Source: Micromonospora sp. NBC_00389 (lineage in GTDB: Bacteria > Actinomycetota > Actinomycetes > Mycobacteriales > Micromonosporaceae). Taken from it: a stretch of 64,000 nucleotides of DNA. A model generated the notes under the pieces. It had not been told where the DNA came from. It made no database searches and saw only the letters and a list, made by a program, of their open reading frames with translations. Made by a program: the position numbers and the translations under genes. The DNA lies in assembly GCF_036059255.1 (NCBI RefSeq), contig NZ_CP107947.1:1860001-1924000 (forward strand), given 5' to 3'. Positions 48,362-57,422 of this stretch are shown here, piece after piece (position 1 is the stretch's first letter; each line of letters begins with the position of its first letter).

Positions 48362-48387
48362 AACAGGCATTTCGCACCGGGCCTGTT
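48362..48387 (+). promoter_or_regulatory. Inverted repeat AACAGGC / GCCTGTT in the MFS-iclR divergent region
   Basis: Arms at 48362-48368 and 48381-48387, 12-nt spacer, followed by TTTTC and a TATGGT -10-like element (48393-48398). It could be an IclR operator or, because of the T-run, an attenuator facing the iclR gene. Confidence 0.5.
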
Positions 48388-48424
48388 TTTCATATGGTGT
48401 AAGTCCCTGGCGGCGGAGGTGGTT

Positions 48425-49207
48425 GTGCGCGACCCCTTGGCAGAACCTTCGGACCTGATCCGCAGCGTGTCCCGAGCGCTGCGGGTGCTGGAGTCGGTCG
48501 GTCGCGCCCCGAAGGGCCTGACCGTCAAGCAGATCGCCCGGCGGTGCGAGTTGACCGTGGCCACCACGTACCACCTGGTCCGCACCCTCGCCTACGAGGG
48601 CTACGTGATCCGTCGGGAGGACGGCACGTACATCGTGGGGCTGGAGGTGGCGGACCGCTACCGCGAACTGGTCACCGCGTTCCGTGGCCCGCCAGCCGTC
48701 GGTGAGACGCTGCGGCGGGCCGCCGCCGACACCGGCTACAGCCACTACCTGGGCCGCTTCGTCGGCGGCCAGGTGGCCCTCACGGCGGTCGCCGAGGGGC
48801 ACCGCTCGCCCTACCTGGAAGACCTGGTCCCCGGCTTCGACGAGGGGGCACACGCCACCGCCCTCGGCAAGTCCCTGCTCGCCACCCTCACCACCGAACA
48901 ACGCTTCCGCTACCTGCGGGAGTACGGCATGCGCCCGTTCACCACCGCCACCCTGACCAGCACGGAGACGTTCGAGGCCGACCTGGCCGCCGGCGACCGG
49001 CGCGGCATGCAGTTGGAGCTGGGGCAGTTCCGCCAGGGGGTGGCCTGCGCGGCGGTGCTGGTCTCGCCGGACAAGGACATGGAACGGCGGGTCGTGCTGG
49101 CCTGCGCGCTGCCGGCCGGCGAGATGATGACCTCCGCCCGGGTGGTCCGGGCCAAGCTGCTCACGGTCGCCCGGGCCGTCGCCGACGGCATCGCCGCCGA
49201 CCACTGA
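48425..49207 (+). CDS. IclR-family transcriptional regulator
   Basis: 260 residues. N-terminal winged helix SVSRALRVLESVGRAPKGLTVKQIARRCELTVATTYHLVRTLAYEGYV (residues about 12-70) and an IclR effector domain with GAHATALGKSLLATL and ELGQFRQGVACAAVLV. GTG 48425 was chosen because GGAGG (48415-48419) is 5 nt upstream; the GTG at 48419 overlaps that site. Probably regulates the divergent MFS gene. Confidence 0.9.
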   Translation: MRDPLAEPSDLIRSVSRALRVLESVGRAPKGLTVKQIARRCELTVATTYHLVRTLAYEGYVIRREDGTYIVGLEVADRYRELVTAFRGPPAVGETLRRAAADTGYSHYLGRFVGGQVALTAVAEGHRSPYLEDLVPGFDEGAHATALGKSLLATLTTEQRFRYLREYGMRPFTTATLTSTETFEADLAAGDRRGMQLELGQFRQGVACAAVLVSPDKDMERRVVLACALPAGEMMTSARVVRAKLLTVARAVADGIAADH

Positions 49208-49220
49208 CCCCACGACGCCG

Positions 49221-49253
49221 AGAGGCCCTCTCCCGGGCTGGGAGAGGGCCTCT
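49221..49253. terminator. Bidirectional terminator between iclR and phoX
   Basis: Perfect 14-bp stem AGAGGCCCTCTCCC / GGGAGAGGGCCTCT with loop GGGCT, between convergent genes. Confidence 0.88.
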
Positions 49254-49287
49254 GGTGGCGGTCCAGCGCCGGACCGCCGGAGTAACG

Positions 49288-51423
49288 TCAGCTGCCCACC
49301 GGGCCGCCGTCGAGGCGCCAGGTGACCACCACGCCCGGCTTGGCGTAGTCGCCGTCCGGCCAGTTCGAGGCCGGGTTCTCCACCGATGCGCCGGTGATCT
49401 CACCCGGGTGCTGTACGGCGACGAAGACCGAGCGGTTGTCACCGGTGATGAACGGGCCGCAGGTCTCGGCGCCGAGCGGCACGGTCAGGAACTGCTTGAG
49501 GTGACCCCGCTCCGGGCCCTCCACGGCGGTGGCGAAGAGGCCGTCGTTGCTGCCCAGCGCGTTGCCGTCCGTGGAGATCCACAGGTTGCCGGTGGCGTCG
49601 AAGGCGACGTTGTCCGGGCAGGAGATCGGGGAGACCTTGGTCTTGTCGTACCCGGCGAAGAAGGTCGACGGGTCGGTCGGGTCGCCGCAGACGATCGGCA
49701 GCGACCAGGCGAAGGTCTCGGCGGTGTTGTCGCCGCGGTCCTCGACCAGCTCCAGGATCTGCCCGTGCTTGTTGGCGGTCCGCGGGTTGGCCTCGTCCGC
49801 CTTCGGGCTGCTGCCGACGCCCCGGTTGGTGTTGTTCGTCAGCGCCACGTACACCTTGCCGGTCAGCAGGCTCGGCTCGACGTCCTCCGGGCGGTCCATC
49901 TTGGTCGCGCCGACCTTGTCGCCAGCGAGCCGGGTGAAGGTGAGCACGTCCGCGGCGGTCATCCCGTCGACGTACGAACGGTTGCCGCTGACCAGCTTGA
50001 TCCAGCGGCCCCGGCCGTTGAACGCGCCGTCACTGGGGAGCTTGCCCGAGCCGTCGATCTCGCCGGCGCTGGTCTGGTCCAGCTGCGCGACGTAGAGCGT
50101 GCCGGACTCCAGCAGGGTCAGGTTGTGCTTGCGGGCGGCCCAGGAGTTGCCCTTCAGGAACTTCTTGTCCGAGACGAACTTGTAGAGGTAGTCGAACCGC
50201 TCGTCGTCGCCCATGTACGCGACCACGTGCCCGTCCTTCGTGACGATCACGTTGGCGCCCTCGTGCTTGAACCGGCCCATCGCGGTGTGCTTACGCGGGC
50301 GGCTCTCCGGGTCGAACGGGTCGATCTCGACGATCCAGCCGAACCGGTGCGCCTCGTTCGGGTGCTTCGCCAGGTCGAAACGCTCGTCGGCGCGCTCCCA
50401 CTTGCGGCTGCCGCTGGGGTAACGGGTTGCGGTGCTGATGCCGTACCGGTCCATCTTCGGCTTCAGTTCCGCCGGGACGCCGTCGGCACCGACGAAGTAC
50501 TGGTTGAAGTTCTCCTCGCCGGAGAGCACCGTGCCCCACGGGGTCACGCCTCCGGCGCAGTTGTTCAGCGTGCCGACGACCGTACGGCCCTTCGGGTCGG
50601 CGGCGGTCTTCAGCCAGGCCGAGCCGGCGGCCGGGCCGGTCAGGTCGAACTTCGTGCCGAGCGCGGTGACCCGCCGGTTGTACGGCCGCCGGCCGTTCTC
50701 GACCGGCTTCCACTGCCCGGTGCCGGCGACCCGCTCCAGCTCCACCACGGACATGCCGTGCGCGGCCATCGCGGTGCGCAGCTGCTCCACCGAGAGTCCG
50801 TCCAGGCCAGGGAAGCCCGGGAACATCAGGTCCTCGTTGGTGTACTCGTGGTTGACCACGAGCAGCGCCCGGTTGCCCCGCTTGTCCAGCGGCAGCACGC
50901 CCACGAAGTCGTTGTTGTAGCCGAACTGCTTGGACTGCGCTGCGGCGGTCTGCTTGTGCACGTTGAACTCGGGCGCGCCCGGCACCACCGGGTCACCCCA
51001 CTTGATCACCACGGCGTGGTCGTACCCGTTCGGTACGACCAGGGTGTCCAGCTTGTTCGGCGGGATCGGCTTGAAGCTCAGCGCCCCGCTGCCGACGCCG
51101 GTGGTGGGACGTCCGAAGCCGAAGGACTCCGGGACGTCCGGGAGATCCGGGGTGGCGGGGGCTGCCATGGCCGGGGCGGCGCCGGCCAGCGCACCGGCCG
51201 CGGCACCACCGAAACCGAGCACCAGCGCACCGACCGCGCCGGCCCGGACCACGCCGCGCCGCGAGACCTCCGCGTTCACCACGTCTCCGAAGTACGCGTT
51301 GTCGGAGGTGTTCGGGACCGGGTGGTCGCAGGCGTTTCCGCAGCGGTAGAGACAGGTCATGGCGTCGCGGGTGCCGTGGCGGTTGGCACCCAACAGCGGG
51401 AGCAGCCGGGGACGGTCGCTCAT
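49288..51423 (-). CDS. phoX: PhoX-family alkaline phosphatase, Tat-exported
   Basis: 711-residue PhoX (DUF839) phosphatase that releases phosphate from organic esters outside the cell, using iron and calcium in characterised members. A twin-arginine signal lies unusually far in: SRRGVVRAG near residue 55 followed by ALVLGFGGAAAGALAGAAPAMA; the preceding Cys-rich stretch MTCLYRCGNACDHPV is common in actinobacterial PhoX. Catalytic-domain segments include NHEYTNEDLMFPGF, NNCAGGVTPWGTVLSGEENFNQYF and AYMGDDERFDYLYKFVS. ATG with AGGAGG upstream. A phased PHO box about 80-120 bp upstream indicates PhoP control. Confidence 0.92.
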   Translation of the reverse strand: MSDRPRLLPLLGANRHGTRDAMTCLYRCGNACDHPVPNTSDNAYFGDVVNAEVSRRGVVRAGAVGALVLGFGGAAAGALAGAAPAMAAPATPDLPDVPESFGFGRPTTGVGSGALSFKPIPPNKLDTLVVPNGYDHAVVIKWGDPVVPGAPEFNVHKQTAAAQSKQFGYNNDFVGVLPLDKRGNRALLVVNHEYTNEDLMFPGFPGLDGLSVEQLRTAMAAHGMSVVELERVAGTGQWKPVENGRRPYNRRVTALGTKFDLTGPAAGSAWLKTAADPKGRTVVGTLNNCAGGVTPWGTVLSGEENFNQYFVGADGVPAELKPKMDRYGISTATRYPSGSRKWERADERFDLAKHPNEAHRFGWIVEIDPFDPESRPRKHTAMGRFKHEGANVIVTKDGHVVAYMGDDERFDYLYKFVSDKKFLKGNSWAARKHNLTLLESGTLYVAQLDQTSAGEIDGSGKLPSDGAFNGRGRWIKLVSGNRSYVDGMTAADVLTFTRLAGDKVGATKMDRPEDVEPSLLTGKVYVALTNNTNRGVGSSPKADEANPRTANKHGQILELVEDRGDNTAETFAWSLPIVCGDPTDPSTFFAGYDKTKVSPISCPDNVAFDATGNLWISTDGNALGSNDGLFATAVEGPERGHLKQFLTVPLGAETCGPFITGDNRSVFVAVQHPGEITGASVENPASNWPDGDYAKPGVVVTWRLDGGPVGS

Positions 51424-51499
51424 GGGAGAAGCCTCCTGGGAAGGTCAGTGGCACTGCTGGATCAGGCATCGGCAGGCGTACCTGCCGGACGCTAGGAGG

Positions 51500-51543
51500 A
51501 CGCGGTGAGCGCTCGTCGGCCGCAATGTGAACCAGACGTGAAC
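51500..51543 (-). promoter_or_regulatory. PHO box (PhoP direct-repeat operator) of phoX
   Basis: Read on the minus strand: GTTCACGTCTG (51543-51533), GTTCACATTGC (51532-51522), a degenerate unit (51521-51511) and GCTCACCGCGT (51510-51500), all in 11-bp register. The first two fit the streptomycete 11-bp PHO-box consensus. A TAGCGT (51494-51489) downstream could be the -10. Confidence 0.75.
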
Positions 51544-51600
51544 AAGTCGCCGGTGCCGGTCGACGCACAGCCGGTCTGACCTCGGGCTGAACCGATCGGC

Positions 51601-52179
51601 ATGACCGCACGTATTCACGAGCGGACGCACCGCCGGACGCGCGCCGGAAGCGAGGAGACCGCCATCAGCGACCATGACGCCCAACTGCTGCGCGCGCTGC
51701 ATGACGAGCACGCGGAGGCGCTGTACGCACACGCCCTGCGGCTGGTCAACGGGGACCGGCAGCGGGCCGAGGACCTGGTGCAGGAGACGCTGCTGCGGGC
51801 CTGGCGACACCCGGAGTCGCTCGACCCGCGCCGCGGCTCGGTGCGGGCCTGGCTCTTCACCACGGCCCGCAACCTCGCCATCGACGCCTGGCGGCGACGA
51901 TCGACCCGGGTCGGCGAGGTGTTCACCAACGAGCTGCCCGAACCGCCGGAGGTGGTCGACGAGGCCGAACGCGCGGTGGAGGCGTGGACGGTCGCCGAGG
52001 CGCTGAACCGGCTCAGCCCGACCCATCGGGAGGTGCTGGTCGAGTGCTTCTACCAGGGACGGTCGGTGGCCGAGGCGGCGTCCCGGCTGGGCGTGCCACC
52101 GGGCACCGTGAAGTCGCGCACCCACTACGCGCTGCGCTCACTACGGTTGGTCCTGGCTGAGATGGGAGTGACGGGATGA
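51601..52179 (+). CDS. ECF sigma factor
   Basis: 192 residues. Region 2 (LLRALHDEHAEALYAHALRLVNGDRQRAEDLVQETLLRAWRHPE) and region 4 (ALNRLSPTHREVLVECFYQGRSVAEAASRLGVPPGTVKSRTHYALRSL). A 25-residue basic N-terminal extension precedes region 2. The next gene, overlapping by 4 nt, encodes its likely anti-sigma factor (SigK/SigL-RskA/RslA-type arrangement). Divergent from phoX. Confidence 0.93.
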   Translation: MTARIHERTHRRTRAGSEETAISDHDAQLLRALHDEHAEALYAHALRLVNGDRQRAEDLVQETLLRAWRHPESLDPRRGSVRAWLFTTARNLAIDAWRRRSTRVGEVFTNELPEPPEVVDEAERAVEAWTVAEALNRLSPTHREVLVECFYQGRSVAEAASRLGVPPGTVKSRTHYALRSLRLVLAEMGVTG

Positions 52180-52895
52180 CCCGGTGCGAGTTCGCGCACG
52201 ACGATGGCGCGTACGTGCTGGGTGCCCTCGCCCCCGCCGAGCGGGCGGCCTACGAGCGGCACCTCGCCGGCTGCGCCTCCTGCCGGGATGCCGTCGCCGA
52301 GATTGCCGTACTGCCCGGGCTGCTCGGCCGCCTCGACCCGGCGGGGTTGGAGCAGTTCCTGCCGCCACCGACCGCCGCCCGGGCGCCCGCGTTGCTGGAG
52401 GAGGCCCGCAACCGCCGTCGCCGTGAACGCTCCGCGACCCGTCGGCGGTATGCGCTGACCACCCTGGCCGCCGCCGCGCTGGCTCTGGTGGTCGGTGTCG
52501 GCACGGGCGCGGTGCTACCCCGCCCGTCCGGCCCGCCCGACACCCCCGGTGCCCAGGGCAGCACGCCAGCGCCGAAGGTGTCGATGGTCGCCATGCGACC
52601 GGTGGCCGCCGCCGGGCCGGTGCACGCCGAGATCGGGCTGACCGGCACCGACTGGGGCACCGAGGTGACCATGCACTGCGGGTACGACGCGCGGACCAGC
52701 TACGGCAAGGCGTACCCGTTCCGGCTGGTGGCGCACGGCCCGAACGGTGCCACCGAGCAGATCGGCTCCTGGCTCGCCGCGCCCGGGGACGACCTCCGGT
52801 TCACCGGGGCGACCCGCTTCACCGACGCGGAACTCGTCAGCGTGGAACTGCAACGCGCCGACGGCACCCCCCTGCTCACCTTCGCCGTCCCGTAA
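52176..52895 (+). CDS. Zinc-finger anti-sigma factor, membrane-anchored
   Basis: 239 residues. The N-terminal anti-sigma domain has the ZAS pattern HLAGCASC (HxxxCxxC) with an upstream His in CEFAHDDGAYVLGALAP. One membrane segment (YALTTLAAAALALVVGVGTGAVL) near residue 95 and an extracellular beta-rich domain with AEIGLTGTDWGTEVTMHCGYD. ATG overlaps the sigma gene by 4 nt. The last 20 nt overlap the convergent rarD-like gene. Confidence 0.9.
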   Translation: MTRCEFAHDDGAYVLGALAPAERAAYERHLAGCASCRDAVAEIAVLPGLLGRLDPAGLEQFLPPPTAARAPALLEEARNRRRRERSATRRRYALTTLAAAALALVVGVGTGAVLPRPSGPPDTPGAQGSTPAPKVSMVAMRPVAAAGPVHAEIGLTGTDWGTEVTMHCGYDARTSYGKAYPFRLVAHGPNGATEQIGSWLAAPGDDLRFTGATRFTDAELVSVELQRADGTPLLTFAVP

Positions 52896-53817
52896 CCGGC
52901 TCAGGGCTTGGGGAGGGGGAGGGGGTGCGGGTGGCGAGACGGGTGCGGTGGGACTGGCGGACGGCGTCGGCGGTGAAGACGATCAGGGCGAGCCAGACCA
53001 GCGCGAAGCCGGCGAGGCGGGCCGGCGGCATCGGCTCGTGGAAGATCAGCACGCCGCAGCCGAGCTGAAGGATCGGCGCCAGATACTGGATCATGCCGAG
53101 GTTGGTCAGCGGCAGGCGGTTGGCGGCCCCGGCGAAGAGCAGCAGCGGGATCGCGGTGGCCGCACCGGCCACCACCAGCAGCGCGGTGTGCCCGGCCGAG
53201 ACGTGCCCGAAGGTCGACTCGGCGCGCCGGGTCAGCCAGGCCAGGTAGCCCAGCGCGGGCAGCGCCAGCACCGCCGACTCGACGAAGAGCCCCTCTGCGG
53301 CGGGCAGCCCGAGCCGCTTCTTGACCAGGCCGTACCCGGCGAAGCTGAAGGCCAGGGTCAGTGCCAGCCAGGGCAGCCGGCCGTAGTCCACGGTGAGCAC
53401 CGCGACCGCCGACGCGCCGATGCCCAGTGCCACCCACTGCGCCGGGCGTAGCCGCTCGCCCAGCACCGTCACCCCGAGCAGCACCACCACCAGCGGGTTG
53501 ATGAAGTAGCCGAGCGCCGTCTCCACCACCCGGTCGGAGTTGACCCCGTAGATGTAGGTGCCCCAGTTGACCGCGATCAGCGCGGCGGCGGCGACGATCC
53601 CGGCCAGTGCCCAGGGCCGGCGCAGCAGCGCCCGCAGGAAGCCGATGTTGCGCAGCGCGGCCAGCAGCAGGGCCACGAAGACGACCGACCAGACGATGCG
53701 GTGCGCCAGGATCTCCAGCGGGCCGGCCGGTCGCAGCAGCTTCAGGTAGAGCGGGAAGAAACCCCAGAGCAGGTACGCGCCGAGGCCGTAGAGGTATCCC
53801 AGGCGGAGTGGCGTCAC
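52876..53817 (-). CDS. rarD: RarD/EamA-family permease
   Basis: 313 residues with ten membrane segments of the drug/metabolite transporter superfamily. RarD signature GLGAYLLWGFFPLYLKLLRP at the N terminus, AHRIVWSVVFVALLL, NWGTYIYGVNSDRVVETALGYFINPL. Substrate unknown. The GTG at 53817 matches the family N terminus; an upstream in-frame start adds a non-conserved tail. Seventeen nt after the GNAT gene's stop, so possibly co-transcribed. Confidence 0.9.
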   Translation of the reverse strand: MTPLRLGYLYGLGAYLLWGFFPLYLKLLRPAGPLEILAHRIVWSVVFVALLLAALRNIGFLRALLRRPWALAGIVAAAALIAVNWGTYIYGVNSDRVVETALGYFINPLVVVLLGVTVLGERLRPAQWVALGIGASAVAVLTVDYGRLPWLALTLAFSFAGYGLVKKRLGLPAAEGLFVESAVLALPALGYLAWLTRRAESTFGHVSAGHTALLVVAGAATAIPLLLFAGAANRLPLTNLGMIQYLAPILQLGCGVLIFHEPMPPARLAGFALVWLALIVFTADAVRQSHRTRLATRTPSPSPSPEPVTGRRR

Positions 53818-53834
53818 GGCTCCACCGTAAGGGG

Positions 53835-54311
53835 TCAACTGCCGTCTTGTTCCTTTCCGGTGACCGGCGTCACCGCTGGCCGCCGATCGAGATGCATCCA
53901 CCGCTCCGGGGTGTCCAACGGCGTGAAGCCCACTCGCGCGTACACCTCGTGCGCGTCGTTGGTGGCCAGCAGAATCCGGCGTACGCCCAACTCGGCCAGG
54001 TGGTCGCGGACCGTGCCAGCCAGCCAGCCGCCCAACCCGTTGCCCCGGGCGGAGCGGTCCACGTACACGTCGCAGAGCCAGGCGAAGGTGGCGCCGTCGG
54101 TGACCGCCCGGGCCACCGCCACCTGGCGGCCGTCCCCAGGTCGGTAGACGCCGAACGGCAGCGAGCCGGCGAACGCCCGGGCGACTGTCTCCCGGTCCCG
54201 CCCCAGCGCCCAGTACGCGTCGGTGGACAGCCAGCGGTGCACCCGCTCCAGCTCGAGTCGGGCGGGGTCGGTGCTGAGCAGGTGGCCGTCGGCGCGGGTC
54301 AGCGAGAACAC
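53835..54311 (-). CDS. GNAT-family N-acetyltransferase
   Basis: 158 residues. Acetyl-CoA-binding motif A is VDRSARGNGLGGWLAG (R/Q-x-x-G-x-G/A pattern) after strand FAWLCDVYV; motif B ends LLATNDAHEVYARVGFTPL. GTG start. Substrate unknown. Confidence 0.88.
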   Translation of the reverse strand: MFSLTRADGHLLSTDPARLELERVHRWLSTDAYWALGRDRETVARAFAGSLPFGVYRPGDGRQVAVARAVTDGATFAWLCDVYVDRSARGNGLGGWLAGTVRDHLAELGVRRILLATNDAHEVYARVGFTPLDTPERWMHLDRRPAVTPVTGKEQDGS

Positions 54312-54380
54312 GCCGGCGAGGCTAGCCGACCCGAGCGGTCCCCGCGCACGCCAATTCCCGATCCGTGGTCACCAGACCGC

Positions 54381-54410
54381 CCGGGGCTCCGGTCGTGGCC
54401 GGGGCCCCGG
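54381..54410 (-). terminator. Terminator after the holin-family gene
   Basis: 12-bp stem with one T-G wobble and a 6-nt loop, 30 nt downstream of the minus-strand stop at 54442. Confidence 0.65.
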
Positions 54411-54441
54411 ACGGCCCGGGTCGGTGCGGGGCGGTCGCCGG

Positions 54442-54828
54442 TCAGTCGCGGTCGAGGACCGCGCCGAGGATCCAGGTCACGATGCTCACGAAGAGGGCAC
54501 CCAGCACGGCGGCCGGCCAGAAGCCGTCCACCGAGAACCCCAGCCCGGCCTGGTCGGCGATCCAGCTGGTGAGCAGGAACAGCAGGCCGTTGACCACCAG
54601 CGCGATGAGACCCAGGGTCAGCAGGTAGAAGCCACAGCCGACGGTCTTGATGATCGGCTGGAGCACCGCGTTGACCACGCCGAAGATCGCCGCCACCAGG
54701 ACCAGCGTGGTGACCGTCTCGACCGCGGAGGTCGACTCCAGAATGATGCCTGGAATGAGCAGTGTGGCCAGCCAGAAGGCCAGCGCCGTGGTGGCCAGCC
54801 GAATCAGCAGCCCTTTCAGAAAACCCAT
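54442..54828 (-). CDS. Phage-holin-family 4-TM membrane protein (YvlD type)
   Basis: 128 residues, four hydrophobic segments: FLKGLLIRLATTALAFWLATLLIPGI, TLVLVAAIFGVVNAVLQPIIK, LLTLGLIALVVNGLLFLLTSW and FWPAAVLGALFVSIVTWILGAV. Despite the name this chromosomal family (PF04020) has no known lytic role. ATG 54828. Stands between the T7SS eccE gene and the GNAT gene. Confidence 0.9.
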   Translation of the reverse strand: MGFLKGLLIRLATTALAFWLATLLIPGIILESTSAVETVTTLVLVAAIFGVVNAVLQPIIKTVGCGFYLLTLGLIALVVNGLLFLLTSWIADQAGLGFSVDGFWPAAVLGALFVSIVTWILGAVLDRD

Positions 54829-54889
54829 GGCGGGGATCGTGCCACGGACCGGCCACCGGCGTAACCCGCCAGTTGACGATCCGTTCGGC

Positions 54890-56794
54890 TCAGCCGCGCG
54901 CCGGCCGCCCAATCAGCTGCGACTCGATCGGGGTGGGGGAGAGCAGCGCCCACCGCAGTGCTCGCCGGTTCACCACGGCCACCATGTCGTCCCGGATCCG
55001 GGTCAGCCACTCGGCTGAGCCGCCCAGCCCCAGCGCGGCACCGGCCAGGGCTGCCTCGGCGGCGTCCAGCGGTTGCAGCACCGCCAGGTCGGCCCGGCTG
55101 AGCGTGTCGACGTCCGCCGGGGTCAATTCGTCCCGGACCACCAGGGTGGCCCGCCACGGCGGGCCCGGCTCGGCCTCGGCCGGCACCGGTCCCGCGTCGA
55201 CCACCAACAGCAACGGCCGCAGCGCGGTGCCCACTCCGTCGGCGACCGGGCGACCCGGCGGAATCAGCGGGATCGTCCCGCCGGGCGCGCCCACGCCCCG
55301 GACGAACGGCTCCCAGGCGCGCGGGCGCGCGGTCTGCACCACCACCAGGGCCCCCAGTGCCATCGCGCGCAGCGCCACCAGCTGAGCGGCGCGTACCCCG
55401 CCCACCAGCAGCACGCGGGTGCTCTCCGGTCGGAACAGCCGCACGGTGACCGCACCGCCGTGCCGGTTGGTGCCGACCATCATCCCGGCCTCACCCAGGG
55501 TCAGCTCCCAGCCATCCACCGCCGGTCGTGGCTGCGCCCCGGTGGCGGCGAGCGCGAGCGGCAGCGTGCCGGCCAGCCCGTCGAGGTGCGCGCCGTCGAG
55601 CCGGCGGACCTGCCCGCCCAGGCCGGTCACCAGCCGGTTCAGCGCCTCGGCGGCCGCGGTCAGCTCCGTCGCCGTCCCGGCGGCCAGGCGTACGGTCAGC
55701 TCGGTCGGCACCCCGGTGGCCGAAGGCGGGCCCGCGCAGAGCGACACGGTCGTCGCGGTCGCCGGCAGCGCGAGCAGCCGTGCCACCAGCCGCCGCGCAC
55801 CCGCACTGTGGACGTCCGGCCAGTGGATCAGCCGGAAGGTGGCCTGGAGCAGTGCGCCGGACCGGAGCACCGGCCAGGACTCCCGCACCGGATGGCCGTC
55901 GTGGTGGGCCAGCTCGCCCAGGACGCGGAGCGCCGCGGGTACGCCGAGCGGCCGCGCGGTCAGCGGCCCGAGCCGGCGGACGAGCCGGCGCAGCGTGCCG
56001 GCGAGCACCCGGCGCAGATCCTCCTCCGACCAGCCGTCGACCCGTAGCACCCGGACCGCCAGTACGGCCCGCTCCCGCCCGACGAGCCGACCGTCGGTGA
56101 GCTGTCGGTACGACGTGCCGACCGTGCCGCCCGCCGCCGGAACGGGTGCCGGTGTCCCGGCGAGCAGCAGTTGGATCCGCAGCGGCGGTACCTCCGGCCC
56201 GGGCGGGGGCAGCAGCGCGGACGGCGCCGGGATCGCCCGGGACGCATCGCCGAGCAGGTCACCGGGGTCGCCGAGCTCGAGGAGCGCCACCAGGCCGGTG
56301 GTGTCCTCCAGCACCGCGGCCGGCCCGCCGGGCAGCTCCGTCGAGCGGACCACGGCACCCGGGGCGACCAGGTCGAGCAACTCGGTCGGGCCGGCCGGCG
56401 CGGCCAGCGCCCGGCGACGGGTCAGGTGCCCGACGGCGGTGCCCAGCCACTCGAAGAGCCAACGGCCCCGGACCCGGACCCAGGCGGTCGCCACCAGTAG
56501 CGCCGCTGCCAGCAGGGCCGCGACGGTGGCCAGGGCGCCCCGGCCCAGGGCGGCGAGGACGAGCGCCACCGCGACCTGCCCGGTGACCAGTTGGCCGGCG
56601 CGCACCCCGGCCCCCGCGCGTCGGCCGAGCGAGGCCCAGCGGGTGCGGGGCGGCGGTCGGTGAGGTGCGTCCTGGACGGGAAGACCCGGGCCGGTTTCGG
56701 TGAGCCCGCTCGGCCCGGGCGCCGGCGGGACAATGCCTGGCCTGGGCCCGGCGGGGATCGCCGGCTGCGGTCCTCCGGTGGTGATCGCCGGCAC
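54890..56794 (-). CDS. eccE: Type VII secretion protein EccE
   Basis: 634 residues. Membrane segments at about residues 48-95 (TGQVAVALVLAALGRGALATVAALLAAALLVATAWV) and a large cytosolic domain with WLFEWLGTAVGHLTRRRAL, matching EccE, the peripheral component of the ESX membrane complex. GTG 56794 was chosen because GGAGG lies 4 nt upstream and the Pro-rich cytosolic N terminus starts there. Divergent from the WXG100 pair. EccB, EccC and EccD, needed for a complete apparatus, are absent from the window. Confidence 0.82.
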   Translation of the reverse strand: MPAITTGGPQPAIPAGPRPGIVPPAPGPSGLTETGPGLPVQDAPHRPPPRTRWASLGRRAGAGVRAGQLVTGQVAVALVLAALGRGALATVAALLAAALLVATAWVRVRGRWLFEWLGTAVGHLTRRRALAAPAGPTELLDLVAPGAVVRSTELPGGPAAVLEDTTGLVALLELGDPGDLLGDASRAIPAPSALLPPPGPEVPPLRIQLLLAGTPAPVPAAGGTVGTSYRQLTDGRLVGRERAVLAVRVLRVDGWSEEDLRRVLAGTLRRLVRRLGPLTARPLGVPAALRVLGELAHHDGHPVRESWPVLRSGALLQATFRLIHWPDVHSAGARRLVARLLALPATATTVSLCAGPPSATGVPTELTVRLAAGTATELTAAAEALNRLVTGLGGQVRRLDGAHLDGLAGTLPLALAATGAQPRPAVDGWELTLGEAGMMVGTNRHGGAVTVRLFRPESTRVLLVGGVRAAQLVALRAMALGALVVVQTARPRAWEPFVRGVGAPGGTIPLIPPGRPVADGVGTALRPLLLVVDAGPVPAEAEPGPPWRATLVVRDELTPADVDTLSRADLAVLQPLDAAEAALAGAALGLGGSAEWLTRIRDDMVAVVNRRALRWALLSPTPIESQLIGRPARG

Positions 56795-57079
56795 CGCACC
56801 TCCTCGACAGTGGACCGTGCAGGGCGGCCGGCCGCTCCGACGGTCCGTCACGCGCCGCGACGTGGCTGCGGCACATCGTAAGCGACCGATGGCTCTCGTG
56901 GTTGTCCACAGGGGAGATGCGGGGGGTAGCAGAACCGCTACCGGGCCGCTACCGTCAGCCACGAAGTTCATCGCTGACCCGCGTCCACCATGCTCGACGA
57001 CCGGGCCACGCGAGCGGCGCGTCCCCAGGGTGGGCGCGTCGACGGCCAGTCACGATCGAGGAGATGAGGTGACGTCCGG
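56795..57079. other. Divergent regulatory region eccE / WXG100
   Basis: 285 bp without a gene. GGTAGC (56925-56930) is inverted at GCTACC (56937-56942), which is repeated 11 bp on (56948-56953). TACCGT (56950-56955) could be a plus-strand -10. A lone TTGTCCACA (56902-56910) matches the actinobacterial DnaA box. Confidence 0.5.
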
Positions 57080-57400
57080 GTGTCCCAAACCCAGGCAGAA
57101 GCCGCGGTCATGCAGCAGACCGCCGCGAAGTTCGAGCAGGTGGACCAGTCGTTGCAGTCCATGCTGACCGGCCTGCTGGCCGAGCTAGAGGTGTTGCAGC
57201 AGGCCTGGCGCGGCGCTGGCGGGCGGTCGTTCGAGCAGGTCAAGCAGCAGTGGTCGCAGGACCAGGCGGCGCTGCACCGGGCGCTGCGGGAGACCGCCGG
57301 TGCGATCCGCACCGCCGGCCGGCAGTACGACGTCTCGGACGACGAGGCGGCCAGCCGGGTGGCCGGCACCAACCGCGGCGGCATCCAGCTGCCGCTCTGA
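57080..57400 (+). CDS. WXG100 (ESAT-6-like) protein
   Basis: 106 residues: two helices separated by the WXG-type turn AWRGAGGRSF near residue 45 (LTGLLAELEVLQQAWRG...). Typical secreted EsxA/EsxB-like substrate of type VII secretion. GTG start. Pairs with the next gene, 22 nt downstream, as a probable heterodimer. Confidence 0.92.
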   Translation: MSQTQAEAAVMQQTAAKFEQVDQSLQSMLTGLLAELEVLQQAWRGAGGRSFEQVKQQWSQDQAALHRALRETAGAIRTAGRQYDVSDDEAASRVAGTNRGGIQLPL

Positions 57401-57422
57401 TCCCGCTCGAGAGGGAGATCCG

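Noticed and set aside
54442..54828. Prophage remnant suggested by the holin-family name
   Set aside because: This family is a common chromosomal membrane protein; no other phage gene is nearby.
56902..56910. DnaA box TTGTCCACA as a sign of a replication origin
   Set aside because: Only one box was found; no cluster, AT-rich unwinding region, dnaA or dnaN nearby.
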